A stretch of DNA of 64,000 nt from Lewinellaceae bacterium (lineage in GTDB: Bacteria; Bacteroidota; Bacteroidia; Chitinophagales; Saprospiraceae), in contig JACJYL010000001.1 of NCBI GenBank assembly GCA_020636105.1, positions 2,108,001 through 2,172,000 of the forward strand. Direction: 5' to 3'. The notes below the pieces were generated by a model. That model did not search any database and was not told where the DNA came from. It saw nothing but the letters and a program-made list of their open reading frames with translations. Of the stretch, positions 16,667 through 27,700 are shown piece after piece. Position 1 is the first letter of the stretch, and the number at the start of each line of letters is the position of its first letter. Made by a program: the position numbers and the translations under genes.

Positions 16667-17767
16667 TTATTGCTCCAAATCTGCCCAAACGATTTTTCCG
16701 ATTTTATTTTGCCCGGCCACCCAGGCCGTTTTGTTGCTGTTGCCAAACCGAATGGTATAAAAACTTTTATCACTAAGGGGCGCCCAGCTGTTCCCACCAT
16801 CCTGTGACCAGCAGATGCCCGGGATGCCTGCCGCCACCAGGATTTTGCCGTTGCCATCAGGAGCATACTGTACACAGGAACGATAGCCGGGAAAATAACC
16901 TTCAGCCACCAGATACCAGGAATGACCTCCATCATTGGTCAAGGCTTTATTTTGAGTGTTCTGGTCCTGTTTTTCCCAATTGCCTCCAAAGATGATCCCA
17001 TGTTGGTCATCCCAAAAATCGCAGGAAAAAATACCGGTCATCTGCTCTCCTGCGATAATCGGGGTGTTAAAAACTTCCCAGGTGCGGCCTCTGTCCGGCG
17101 AATGAAAAACCCTTGCTTTTTTGCCTCCACTTACAATCCATGCGTGATCTCCATAAAGAGCAATATTGGAATTGCTGGCGGCGAAAGCCGCTTCCCCATC
17201 CGCTGTCGGAGGCAGATTCTTACCATCCACTTTTTCCCAGGTATTTCCGCCATCCCGTGTGATAATAACCGACAAAAACCCTTCTGTCGGATCTCCCATG
17301 GCGATGCCTTCTTTTGCGTCCCAGAAAGCCATCGCATCATAAAAAGCGGCCGGATGATCCTCCCGGTAAACGACCTCCCAGTTTTTTCCTTTATCCACAG
17401 ATTTATACAATAAGGCCGGGGAACCTATGCACAAGAGAAAAACGGCCTCCTCCGTCACCGATATCGCCCGAAAATGGGGCACAATGGTATCCGTCCTGAT
17501 GCTGTCAATGGTCCATGATTTCCCGTCGTCCTCTGTAAAACCAAACCGGCCCTCAGAACCGGCAAACCACACCGTTTGATCATTTACCACCTCCAGTGCC
17601 CGGATGCTGGAAGCCACGAAAAAGGTATCAATTTGTTGAATGGCCAGTGAATCCAAAATCTTTTCGCTGGCAATATCCACTGTAGCATTCTCTTTGCAAC
17701 CCGGGCCCACCCCGATTGTCAGGGCCCAAAAAATAATAAAGGTGCCCCATTTGTTTTTTATCTTCAT
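16667..17767 (-). CDS. BNR/Ycf48-like beta-propeller lipoprotein
   Basis: 366 residues. The N-terminus ends in a lipobox-like GVGPGC (Cys24), so it is probably a lipoprotein. The remainder is a beta-propeller made of repeats with the BNR/sortilin signature: FTEDDGKSWTID, YKSVDKGKNWEVV, TRDGGNTWEKV, SPDRGRTWEVF, TNDGGHSWYLV and SQDGGNSWAPL. Proteins of this kind in Bacteroidota are often labelled as oxidoreductase or glycosyl hydrolase without proof; Ycf48/HCF136 uses the same fold as an assembly factor. No catalytic residues can be named. The glycosyltransferase lies 59 bp downstream on the same strand. Confidence 0.8.
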   Translation of the reverse strand: MKIKNKWGTFIIFWALTIGVGPGCKENATVDIASEKILDSLAIQQIDTFFVASSIRALEVVNDQTVWFAGSEGRFGFTEDDGKSWTIDSIRTDTIVPHFRAISVTEEAVFLLCIGSPALLYKSVDKGKNWEVVYREDHPAAFYDAMAFWDAKEGIAMGDPTEGFLSVIITRDGGNTWEKVDGKNLPPTADGEAAFAASNSNIALYGDHAWIVSGGKKARVFHSPDRGRTWEVFNTPIIAGEQMTGIFSCDFWDDQHGIIFGGNWEKQDQNTQNKALTNDGGHSWYLVAEGYFPGYRSCVQYAPDGNGKILVAAGIPGICWSQDGGNSWAPLSDKSFYTIRFGNSNKTAWVAGQNKIGKIVWADLEQ

Positions 17768-18076
17768 TTAACTTCTTTTTTTCATCCCGTTTAACCGGCC
17801 GTTACATTTTGTGCACACAAAATACTAATAATTTCATGACCATTTCTTTGATATTTTTAAATTTTAAACCTTCCATCCCGAGCAAAATATTGATAAAATG
17901 CTTATTATTGTTTCGGAATTACATAAAGCATAAATTAGGGATAAGGCTAATTTTTGCAGCTTGCCGGATATTCAACAATCTACCACTAGACTCCTTCAAA
18001 TTTCTTTCCTAATACACTGGCAGGCAACTACTTATATACTTCCGCTTTTGACTCGGTACCAAAACTGATTAAAATA
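17768..18076. other. AT-rich spacer, no gene
   Basis: 310 bp between divergent genes. It is low in GC, with no convincing open frame. CTAATTTTTGCAGC near 17948 resembles the TAnnTTTG element with one extra T and could be the promoter of the large T9SS gene, but no good -33 partner is seen. Confidence 0.4.
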
Positions 18077-21000
18077 ATGGCAACAAAATTACTCAAATCT
18101 GTTTTCCCATGGCAAACAATAATTGCGTTTGCGTTTTTTTCCCATTTTTCGGGCATCCCGGCTTACGGCCATTCAGCGACCTTTGCACCGGAGACTTTTA
18201 CCCTTGATATTACCATTATTTCATTCACCAATGTAAGTTGTTTCCTCGGATCTGACGGAAGCGCTTCAGCGGGTGCTTCGGGAGGCAGCGGTAATTATGC
18301 CTATGTATGGACCAATGGACAGACGACGGCTACGGCTACCGGGTTATCAGCAGGAACGGCATCCGTTACGGTAACGGATCTCGCTGATGGAGCCACCGCT
18401 TCGACAAGTATTATTATCAATGCACCTCCTGAGCTCAATGCTACGGCCATAATAAATGCCCACGTGACTTGTTTCAGCCCTGTGGGTTCAGCTTCAGCCA
18501 TCGTCACGGGAGGCACACCAAATTATCAATACCATTGGCAAAACGGAGAGACGACCCAAACGGCCGTTAACCTCAGCGCCGGAAATCAATCCCTGACGGT
18601 AACCGATGCCAATGGTTGTATCTTTATCGAGCAGTTTACCATCCTGGCCGACACCGCCGCCCCTATCGCCGATGCGGGCATTGATGTTTCCAAGGATTGC
18701 AATAACCCGGGGCCTCAATTTACCCTAAACGGTTCGGGATCCTCCCAGGGAGCTAATTATTCATTTTTGTGGTTCACCGCCAATGGAAATATCGTTTCAG
18801 GCATTACTTCCTTAAATCCGGTGGTGGATGAATTGGGTACCTACACCTTGCTGGTCACCAACAATGCTAATGGCTGCAGCGCTACCGATGCAGTAGTAGT
18901 CTATGAAAATTTCGAAGCTCCTGTAGCCGATGCCGGCAGTTCGGTGGCGATCTGCGAAGGAGAATGTTACCTTCTCACAGCCTCAGCTACCCAGGGTAGT
19001 TTGCCTTATACTTACGTTTGGGCAGACGGAGTCGGCACAGGTTCATCCATCGAGGTATGTCCAACCAATACAACTGCCTATACCGTGACCGTGACGGGAT
19101 CCAACGGGTGCAGTTCGGCCGATCAAATGACGATAAGCGTTTTTTCCAACCCTTCCCTGGATGTCTTTTCTATTGATTGTAGTTCAGATGTACTCACTTA
19201 TACGGTCCACATCACGACTAATGCCAACCAGGTAACCGCCACAGAAGGGGAGATTACCAACCTCGGCAATGGATTTTTCAGGATAAGCGAGATCCCCATA
19301 GATACTGCATCAGTTACCATCACGGCCACCAATACGGTAACTTCCTGTGCTTCGCAAATCTTTATTACGCCTCCCGGCTGTGGTTGCCCGGATATTGAAG
19401 CCCCGTCAAGCGGTGGAGATCGTCTTATTTGCGAAGGGGATATGATTCCTTTTTTAACCGTAACCCCTCCTACCGGAATGGTCATTGACTGGTATGATGC
19501 CCCTTCTGGGGGAAACCTGCTTTTGAGCGACTCCAGTCAATTCATGCCTGCCGAGGAGGGTTCTTATTATGCAGCATCCCGCAATCCGTCGTCCGGTTGC
19601 GTAAGTGATATGCGAACTCTTGTAGCATTAACGATCAGTGAAATTCCCGACGTTTCCATTTTGCTGGACGGCCAGTTTTGCGAAGGATCCTGTGGCATTT
19701 TAACTGCCGTTGGAGACGGTCTTACACAATATGCCTGGAGTTCAGGGCAAACTTCAGCGAGCATCTTCGTTTGTCAACCGGAAACCTATAGTGTAACGGT
19801 AGCGAATTTTAACGGTTGTACCAACCATGCCGAAATTACCATTACGCCATTCCCTGCTCCCATTGCGGATGCGGGACCGGAGGTAACCTTTAATTGTGTT
19901 TTTACTGAAACCACCATCGGAGGCACAGGTTCTTCCATTGGAACCGGGATTTCTTATTCATGGTCCAATGGAGCCACCACTCCCACCCAGGTGGTAAACG
20001 AGCCAGGAACCTATTTTCTCACTGTCACCAATACAGAAACCCATTGCTTCGCAACGGATGTGGTATTGGTAACCCAGGACACCCTGGCGCCGGTAGCACA
20101 AGGCGGAGAGGATATTTTTCTTCCCTGCACTACCGGACAAACCATATTGAACGGATCCGCGACGCCAGCCTTCAGTACCTTATCCTGGACTTTATCGGAC
20201 ACAACCTTTTTCACCGGCACCATCTTTGTACAAGATACCGGAACATATATTCTCATAGCTGAAAACCAGGAAAACGGATGCATCGGCACAGATACCGTTG
20301 TCGTTTTTCCGTCCTCCATACCGGACATTTCGATTTTATCCATTAGCGATGTGCTCTGCAATGGAGGAGCCGACGGAACGGTCACTTTTGAGATTGAGGG
20401 AGGAAACGATCCCTTTGAATATACAGGATTAAATCTTCAAAATACGGGACTACCCGCCGGATCCTACAGTTTTACCGTGTTGGATGCCGCAGGATGTGAG
20501 GCCAGTACCTCGGTTATCATTTCAGAACCGCCTCCAATGAGCATTGCCACCTCGTCAACTTCCGAAACGGGCAATGACTTCAATGACGGAACAGCTTCTG
20601 CTGCTGCATTTGGCGGAACCCCGGGTTATAGTTATTTATGGAGTACAGGAGGCACGACGCCCACAATCAACAACCTGGCGCCGGGCGATTATTCAGTAAC
20701 CGCCTCCGATGCCAATGGATGCACCATTGTTTCCTCTGTTACAGTAAGCAGCTTTGATTGCGGAACACTGGAACCGGCGGTAAATGGCATCACGTCCATC
20801 TGTCCTGGAAGCTCAAGTGGAAGCCTGGAAATAACCACCATTGTCGGGGGGGCTGCCCCTTTTTCGTTTGATTGGTCGACCGGCAGCACCGATAATCATA
20901 TTGAACAATTGTCAGGAGGAACTTATGGATGTACCCTCACCGATGCAGAGGGTTGCGAACAGATACTTTCATTTGACATCGTTGAAGAAGATACGGAAGC

Positions 21001-22195
21001 TCCGGTATTGGTGACCCAGAATATTACGATTTTCCTCGATGAATCCGGCACCGCTTCTTTTTTACCTTCCGACATCAACGGCGGGAGCACGGATAACTGT
21101 GGCATCGATTCGTTTTATGTAAATATCAACCATTTTGAATGTGAAGATATTGGAGACAATCTTATCCAGGCAGTTGTATTCGACACCGGTAATCTGAGCG
21201 ACACCGCAACGGTCGTTGTTACCGTAGAGGATACGATACCTCCTGTATTTGTGCTGTGTCCGGGAGATATCGTTACCGAAAATTGCAGTGAAGTTGAATA
21301 TGCGCTTCCTTCAGCAACGGACAATTGCAGTACCGTGGATGTTGAATTAATGGAAGGAGAGTTGTCCGGTAGCACTTTCCCGGTGGGGACCACCGAAGTC
21401 CTTTATATGGCCTCCGACGTTTCCGGAAACCTGGCTTCCTGCAGTTTTAATGTGACCGTTGCGCCAACCTTGAGTGCTTCAGTGGCGCTAAGCCCGGCGA
21501 GTTGCGAAGGATTACCGATTACAGCAACCCTAATCCCCGAAGGAGGCGCCCCACCCTATTCCTATTTTTGGAACACTGGAGCCACGATTGATCATCTAAC
21601 CTTTTACGTTTCGGCCAGTGTTTCTTGGACCGTAACAGACAGCGTCGGTTGTTCTTATTCAGAAGATCTGTCGGTCGATTTTCCGGCAATGTTGGGGTTG
21701 GATATTGTTACTACCCCTGAAATTGACATGAACAATAACGGTTGGGCCGATGCCACAATCAGTGGAGGCACCCCGCCTTATGAGTATGTTTGGTCCATAC
21801 AGGGCGGACCGATCATCAGCATTGCAGAGGATCTGGAAAACGTTGTGGCCAATACCTACTGTCTCCTGGTTACGGATGCCAATGGCTGTGAAATAACTGA
21901 CTGTGCGGTAGTCGATCAGGTGACGGCGACAAATGATACGGAATTGAGAAACAGGATTACCATTTTACCCAATCCGGTGTCTGAATGGCTGTATATCAAC
22001 TTTAATCTTGACGAAAACACACCCGGCCAGCTCATACTTTTTAGTATGAACGGACATAAAATACTCAGGCAAGAAAAAAGCATGGCAAATAACCAGGTCA
22101 TGCTAAATATGAAAGGCTTTCCTGAAGGCATTTATTGGTTAAAAATAATAATTGATAAAAAGGTTTTCTGGAAAAAAATAATGGTGATCAAATGA
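18077..22195 (+). CDS. giant SprB/HYR-repeat surface protein with type A T9SS sorting domain
   Basis: 1372 residues. Signal peptide (VFPWQTIIAFAFFSHFSGI, cleavage near residue 32). The body is repeated beta-sandwich modules: SprB-type repeats (GGSGNYAYVWTNGQTT; GGTPNYQYHWQNGETT; GGTPGYSYLWSTGGTT; GGAAPFSFDWSTGST; GGAPPYSYFWNTGA), usually ending VTVTDANGC or similar, interspersed with PKD-like segments, and near 1000-1140 HYR-like modules (FVLCPGDIVTENCSEVEYAL, SATDNCS, FPVGTTEVLYMASDVSGN). The C-terminus is a sorting domain (ITILPNPVSEWLYINF, LILFSMNGHKIL, PEGIYWLKI, KKIMVIK). SprB repeats occur in gliding adhesins, so this is likely a cell-surface adhesin carried by the T9SS at 52-58 kb. It stands alone. 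Confidence 0.9.
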   Translation: MATKLLKSVFPWQTIIAFAFFSHFSGIPAYGHSATFAPETFTLDITIISFTNVSCFLGSDGSASAGASGGSGNYAYVWTNGQTTATATGLSAGTASVTVTDLADGATASTSIIINAPPELNATAIINAHVTCFSPVGSASAIVTGGTPNYQYHWQNGETTQTAVNLSAGNQSLTVTDANGCIFIEQFTILADTAAPIADAGIDVSKDCNNPGPQFTLNGSGSSQGANYSFLWFTANGNIVSGITSLNPVVDELGTYTLLVTNNANGCSATDAVVVYENFEAPVADAGSSVAICEGECYLLTASATQGSLPYTYVWADGVGTGSSIEVCPTNTTAYTVTVTGSNGCSSADQMTISVFSNPSLDVFSIDCSSDVLTYTVHITTNANQVTATEGEITNLGNGFFRISEIPIDTASVTITATNTVTSCASQIFITPPGCGCPDIEAPSSGGDRLICEGDMIPFLTVTPPTGMVIDWYDAPSGGNLLLSDSSQFMPAEEGSYYAASRNPSSGCVSDMRTLVALTISEIPDVSILLDGQFCEGSCGILTAVGDGLTQYAWSSGQTSASIFVCQPETYSVTVANFNGCTNHAEITITPFPAPIADAGPEVTFNCVFTETTIGGTGSSIGTGISYSWSNGATTPTQVVNEPGTYFLTVTNTETHCFATDVVLVTQDTLAPVAQGGEDIFLPCTTGQTILNGSATPAFSTLSWTLSDTTFFTGTIFVQDTGTYILIAENQENGCIGTDTVVVFPSSIPDISILSISDVLCNGGADGTVTFEIEGGNDPFEYTGLNLQNTGLPAGSYSFTVLDAAGCEASTSVIISEPPPMSIATSSTSETGNDFNDGTASAAAFGGTPGYSYLWSTGGTTPTINNLAPGDYSVTASDANGCTIVSSVTVSSFDCGTLEPAVNGITSICPGSSSGSLEITTIVGGAAPFSFDWSTGSTDNHIEQLSGGTYGCTLTDAEGCEQILSFDIVEEDTEAPVLVTQNITIFLDESGTASFLPSDINGGSTDNCGIDSFYVNINHFECEDIGDNLIQAVVFDTGNLSDTATVVVTVEDTIPPVFVLCPGDIVTENCSEVEYALPSATDNCSTVDVELMEGELSGSTFPVGTTEVLYMASDVSGNLASCSFNVTVAPTLSASVALSPASCEGLPITATLIPEGGAPPYSYFWNTGATIDHLTFYVSASVSWTVTDSVGCSYSEDLSVDFPAMLGLDIVTTPEIDMNNNGWADATISGGTPPYEYVWSIQGGPIISIAEDLENVVANTYCLLVTDANGCEITDCAVVDQVTATNDTELRNRITILPNPVSEWLYINFNLDENTPGQLILFSMNGHKILRQEKSMANNQVMLNMKGFPEGIYWLKIIIDKKVFWKKIMVIK

Positions 22196-22470
22196 TCTTG
22201 AAACGAGACCATTTGTCATAAAAAAATAAATAAACAGTTTCCTTTCCATTTAGTGAAAAAAGTCAATCATTACTTGGGAGTTTAGCCTTTGCCATCATCA
22301 ATCCCCCCCATGATGCCAAATCATTATTGTGACCTGATGGATTTCTTGAATCTTTTAAAGATAAAATCAGGAAAGTAGAATCTATCGGATACGATCATAA
22401 ATCATTTTATTGGGTTGTGCCTGAAAAATATTTTTTTGAGAACAACCTTTTACCGCTTTTTTTAGGAACT

Positions 22471-23757
22471 ATGAATAATATTACCTGCATTTTCTGTTCT
22501 ATTTTGTTTTTATGTTTTGCCAGTGTTCCCATTTCGGCTCAGACAAATATTGATTACTACCTCGAACAGGCCATTACCCGCAATGCTTCCCTTCAGGAAT
22601 ATAATTATCAGCAAAAAATATCCGGATTGGAAATCCAAAAGATAAAAACCCAATTTCAAAAACCACAGTGGTCGGTCACCGGAGATTTGTTGCTGGCCCC
22701 GTATTTTTTTAATAACGGGCAGGTATTGGCGGTTACCGCCGCTCCTGAAGCAAAGGCTTTCGGTTATGATGCAGGGGTCACCAATGGAGGACTATATTCA
22801 GGAATGGTAAATGTCACCTACCCGTTGGCGACGAAAAAACTAAGCCGACCATTGGTATCCGAGCAAGAATTGATACAAAAAGGGGTGAAGCAACAGTATC
22901 AAATGCTGGAAATTGATCTTAAACGCAAAATCACAGAAGATTACCTCAATGCATACCTGCTTCAGCATCAAATGGATTATGTGCTGCAAGTCAAAGGGCT
23001 CCTCGACAACCAAAAAGAGTTCGTCCGAAAATTGACAGACAGGGGATTATTAAGGGTAACAGACCTGGAATTACTTACGCTTGAAATCAAAAACCAGGAT
23101 TACCTGATGAATATGCTTAAAATTCAATACCGTCAGGCGATACAGCTACTCAATACGGACGCAGGTATTGTCGACACCAGTCTGGTGCGTTTGGATTCAG
23201 CAGCATTGACGATAACCGATAGTGACCAAAATTCTTTATTTCTGGGACAATACCACCTGGATTCCCTTGCCGCTGAGAATGACCAGGCTCTTTTTGAAAG
23301 TCGTTACCTTCCCCAGGTCAATATTTTTGCCAACGGGGGAATCAATGCCATCGACCTTAACCATGTCTACCGGAAAGTCGGAGTGAGTGCAGGAATTCAT
23401 GCGTCCTGGTTATTCCGGGACGGCGGACAAAGGACAATTAACGCACAACAAAACGAGATCAGGCAATTCAATGCTAAAAACCAGGCACAATTCATCTATC
23501 AGCAAATCCAGAATAACCGTCAGAACTACGCCTTGCTTTTAGAAGAGACCCGAAAGAATATTAACCTGATCAACCAACAATTGGAGGTTTATCAAAAGTT
23601 ATTCACCACTTACCGCCAGGAGATGGCCCTTGGTCAATTATCTGTAATGGATTATTTGAACATTTTGAGAACGTATAGTGACCTTCAGCAGCAAAAAGCT
23701 CAGGTGGACATACAATTATTATTGATCATCAACGAGATCAATTACTGGAATAACTAA
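22471..23757 (+). CDS. TolC-family outer membrane efflux protein
   Basis: 428 residues from ATG 22471, which begins a good signal peptide (MNNITCIFCSILFLCFASV, then ISAQ). The frame runs open 18 codons further, to 22417, but that extension is not signal-like. The body is alpha-helical with two internally similar halves typical of TolC: ITRNASLQEYNYQQKISGLE in the first, and LPQVNIFANGGINAID and AQFIYQQIQNNRQNYALLLE in the second, ending with LGQLSVMDYLNILRTYSDLQ. It would form the outer-membrane channel of the efflux pump whose adaptor and inner-membrane parts follow. The adaptor starts 37 bp downstream. Confidence 0.88.
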   Translation: MNNITCIFCSILFLCFASVPISAQTNIDYYLEQAITRNASLQEYNYQQKISGLEIQKIKTQFQKPQWSVTGDLLLAPYFFNNGQVLAVTAAPEAKAFGYDAGVTNGGLYSGMVNVTYPLATKKLSRPLVSEQELIQKGVKQQYQMLEIDLKRKITEDYLNAYLLQHQMDYVLQVKGLLDNQKEFVRKLTDRGLLRVTDLELLTLEIKNQDYLMNMLKIQYRQAIQLLNTDAGIVDTSLVRLDSAALTITDSDQNSLFLGQYHLDSLAAENDQALFESRYLPQVNIFANGGINAIDLNHVYRKVGVSAGIHASWLFRDGGQRTINAQQNEIRQFNAKNQAQFIYQQIQNNRQNYALLLEETRKNINLINQQLEVYQKLFTTYRQEMALGQLSVMDYLNILRTYSDLQQQKAQVDIQLLLIINEINYWNN

Positions 23758-23794
23758 GCTGCCAATTAAAAACAGATCAGATCGTTTTATCATT

Positions 23795-24727
23795 ATGAAA
23801 AAGTCAATCATACAAATATTCCTTATTTCACTTCTTTGTTTAAGTTGCCATCATAACAAAAAAGGGGATGCCGCATCCGGAGAGGAGGAATTCTTTGCTT
23901 CCCGCGCCCAGGTGATTGCAGGAAACCCTGCCTTACACCTGATGAAAGAGGAACTCACCATGAATGCGGTTACCATTTATACCAGTCGGGAAAATATCCG
24001 GGCAACGACAACGGGGTTTGTCCAGGCGGCCAAAATACAACAGGGAAACCGGGTGAAAGCCGGTGAACATGTCTTTAGTATAAAAACCAAAGAAGCGGAA
24101 GCACTCGGGGATGAAATACTTAAAGATCCTGATATTAACATTACCGGGGTAATTCACATTAATGCAAAAAATACAGGGATCATAACCCAGGTATTTTTTC
24201 AGGAAGGAGACTATGTGGCAGAAGGAGATGTAATGGCGGAGGTCACCAAACCTAATTCATTGGCCGTAAAGCTTTATGTCCCTTATGAATACAATCAGGA
24301 AGTGACTTTGCAAAAGCGGGTTAGCGTGCGTTTACCCGACGGAGAATGGCTCAAGGGCGTCGTCAAACAGTTGCTTCCTTCTGAAGACGTCGTTTCTCAG
24401 ACCATGCCATATTTAGTCACCCTGACGCCCTTTCGTTTTTTGCCGGAAAATCTGAACCTGACCGTTTCCGTGCCCCTCCATTTAAAAGATAATGCTTTGG
24501 CGGTCCCTCGCAAAGCGGTTCAAAGCAATGAAGAACAAACAGATTTCTGGGTCATGAAAATTTTGAATGACACCCTGGCCATACGCCAGACTGTATTCCT
24601 GGGATTACAAAGCGATTCTCTGATTGAATTGAAGAACAGCCCATTAACTCCTGAAGATCGAATTGTGATTGATGGTGCCTACGGGTTGCCTGATACGGCC
24701 TCTATTATGGTGGTCCCGCAACTATAA
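23795..24727 (+). CDS. RND efflux periplasmic adaptor (membrane-fusion lipoprotein)
   Basis: 310 residues, short for the family. It begins with a lipoprotein signal (FLISLLCLSC, Cys18). Two lipoyl-like halves are visible (GNRVKAGEHVFSI and EGDYVAEGDVMAEV), separated by a reduced hairpin of about 40 residues, then a beta-barrel domain (SLAVKLYVPYEYNQEVTL; RVSVRLPDGEWLKGVV) and a membrane-proximal part (LAVPRKAVQSNEEQTDFWVM). The short hairpin fits pumps with a compact adaptor. Middle gene of TolC-adaptor-RND; the permease starts 15 bp downstream. Confidence 0.87.
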   Translation: MKKSIIQIFLISLLCLSCHHNKKGDAASGEEEFFASRAQVIAGNPALHLMKEELTMNAVTIYTSRENIRATTTGFVQAAKIQQGNRVKAGEHVFSIKTKEAEALGDEILKDPDINITGVIHINAKNTGIITQVFFQEGDYVAEGDVMAEVTKPNSLAVKLYVPYEYNQEVTLQKRVSVRLPDGEWLKGVVKQLLPSEDVVSQTMPYLVTLTPFRFLPENLNLTVSVPLHLKDNALAVPRKAVQSNEEQTDFWVMKILNDTLAIRQTVFLGLQSDSLIELKNSPLTPEDRIVIDGAYGLPDTASIMVVPQL

Positions 24728-24742
24728 GAAAAAACGAACAGC

Positions 24743-27700
24743 ATGATCAATTACGTCAAATTTAAGAATCCCATTGGAGTCCTGTTGGCCATTGTTTTTT
24801 TTGGAGGCGTATTTGCCTATAGCCGAATGAAGTCCGATTTATTCCCCAATGTCACTTTTCCGAAAGTGAAAATAATTGCGGAAAACGGACAACAGCCTGT
24901 GGATAAAATGATGCTGACCGTCACGCGCCCCCTGGAAGAAGCCATCCGGCAGGTACCGGGTTTGAATACCATCAGAAGTACCACGAGCAGGGGAAGTGCC
25001 GAAATTTCCGCTTTTTTCGACTGGAATGAAAATATTGACCTGGGGCAACAGCGCATCGAAAGCCGAATCAGCCAAAAACGGCTGGATTTCCCGCCAGATG
25101 CACAATTCACCATCGAAAAAATGAATCCTTCCATCCTGCCCATCGCCGGTTATTCCCTGGAAGGAGACCGTAGTCAGATCGAATTAAAAAATATTGCTCT
25201 TTATACGGTAAAACCTTTTTTATCCCAGGTGGCCGGGGTGTCTGACGTTTTCGTGATCGGTGGAAAAAACAAAGAATTTCATCTGGTACTGAATCCCATA
25301 AAAATGAGTGAACTGGGAATCACACCACAAATGGTTTTTGATGTATTGTCCCAGACTAATTTTGTCATTTCCAATGGGTATTTACAAGCTTTTGACCGGT
25401 TGTACCTCACCCTAACGGATGTTGTGATGGATAATCTGAATGATCTGGAACAAACGATAGTAGTCAGTTCGCCCATGCGCGTCGTTAAAGTAAAGGACAT
25501 CGCTGAAGTGAAGGTGGAGGCCGAGAAAGAATATATTAAAATAAAAGCCAACGGAAAAGATATACCACTGATTGCGGTGGCCAAACAACCGGATGCCAAT
25601 TTGATTGATGTGGCCGCAGGGCTGGATAAGAGGGTGACTGAATTAAACCAGGTGTTGCCCAAAGGAATAAGGCTGCGTCCTTATTATCAACAGGCTGATT
25701 TTGTTACGGATTCCGTAAGTAGCATTCAGGATGTGCTCTGGATCGGGCTAATTCTCGCCATGATCGTAGCGATCATATTTTTGAGATCCTTCAAAAGTAG
25801 TATAGTCCTGCTGTTTACCATTCCACTGACCCTGAGCCTGACCCTGATCGCATTGTTTTCGATGGGGTACGATTTTAATATCATGACCCTTGGTGCCATT
25901 GCCGCCGCGATAGGCCTGGTTATAGATGATGCCATTATTATTGTGGAACAACTTCACCGAAGTCATGAAGAATCGCCTGAGCAATCCCCCCGGGACCTGA
26001 TAGGAAAGGCCATACATTACCTTTTTCCGGCCATGGTAGGTTCCTCCTTAAGCACGATTGTCATTTTTCTGCCTTTTGGTTTAATGACGGGTATTGCAGG
26101 AGCTTACTTCCGCATTTTGACGGAAACCATGATCGTCACCCTAATCTGCTCTTTCATTATTACGTGGATAGGATTGCCAGTCATTTATCTGCTATTCTCC
26201 CGCAACAGGCCAAAAAGTGAAACCCTGGAACATAAAACGGTTAAGCCCAGGAAGTGGGTTAAAATGGCCATCCGATTCCCGATCTTCTCCATTTTGTTTG
26301 TTGTGTTTTTAGGGTTCATCATTTGGAAAATTGCCCCCAAGCTTCCTTCCGGTTTTCTTCCTGAAATGGATGAAGGGTCCATCGTCCTGGATTACAACTC
26401 ACCGCCGGGCACCTCTCTTGAAGCAACAGACCTTATGCTCAGGCAAGTGGACAAGGTACTGGACAGCACTCCTGAAGTGACTTCCTATTCTCGAAGAACA
26501 GGCACACAAATGGGATTTTTCATTACCGAACCCAACAGGGGCGATTATCTTATACAGTTAAGGAAAAAGCGAAACAGGACTACCGAGGAAGTTTCGGACG
26601 ACATCAGGCAGCGGGTGGAAGCCATATTACCGGCATTGACCGTAGATTTCGGACAGGTAATCGGAGATATGCTGGGCGACCTGATGGCCAGCGTACAACC
26701 CATTGAAATCAAAATATACGGCACGGACCGTAAAGTATTGGAAAACCTGTCGCGCAAAGTTGCGGCAGAAGTAGAAAATACCAAAGGCACTGCAGATGTT
26801 TTTGACGGGATTGTGGTGGCCGGCCCTTCTGTGACCATCGAGCCAGAGGTGGCCCTTCTGAAACAATTCGGGCTGGAGCCTTCAGACTTTCAGTTTCAGC
26901 TACAAACTCAATTGGAGGGAACCCTCCTCGGGGCAGTAACCGAGACGGAACAAATGACTCCGATCAGGATGATCTATCCCGGAAGCGAAAAAACGACCGT
27001 TAATCATTTGGAGCAGGGTCAGATATTTCAACCCAACGGACAACTCATGCCCATTTCCAGGTTTGCCAAAGTATTGGTTGAACCGGGTACAGCAGAAATC
27101 AACCGGGAAAATGGCAAGAACATAGGCGTCATTACAGCCCGGCTCAACAACCGTGACTTGGGTACCACCCTCAGAGACATCCAGGCGGCCATCAGAGAAA
27201 ATGTCCCGCTACCCGTAGGCTATAATATTGAATACGGCGGGGCCTATGCACAACAACAACAAGCCTTCCAGGAATTGATGACCATTTTATTGCTGGCGAG
27301 CCTGTTGGTTTTTACGGTTATCCTCTTTTTATTTAAAAAATTCATGATTGCTTTTGTGATCATCATCATTGCGGTGTTGGGTGTTTCGGGCAGCCTTGTT
27401 GCACTCTATCTTACAGGAACCCCTCTGAACGTGGGTAGTTACGTCGGCATCATTATGATCATCGGCATCACAGGTGAAAATGCCATTTTTACTTATTTTC
27501 AATATGCCGAACAAAGAAAGATTACAGGAAGAAACGAAGCCATTATTTATTCCATATCTACCCGGTTGCGGCCTAAGCTGATGACTGTCTTTGGAGCCAT
27601 TGTGGCGCTTCTTCCATTGGCCATGGGAATTGGCACCGGCGCCCAAATGCATCAACCCCTGGCCATTGCCGTCATCGGCGGTTTGATCCTGGCTCTGCCA

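Noticed and set aside
17809..18012. 67-codon open frame before the giant surface protein
   Set aside because: AT-rich, no recognisable fold or start context; typical of random low-GC frames.
8033..22195. Polysaccharide utilisation locus
   Set aside because: No SusC, SusD or carbohydrate-active enzyme genes are present; the two T9SS proteins are far apart with housekeeping genes between.
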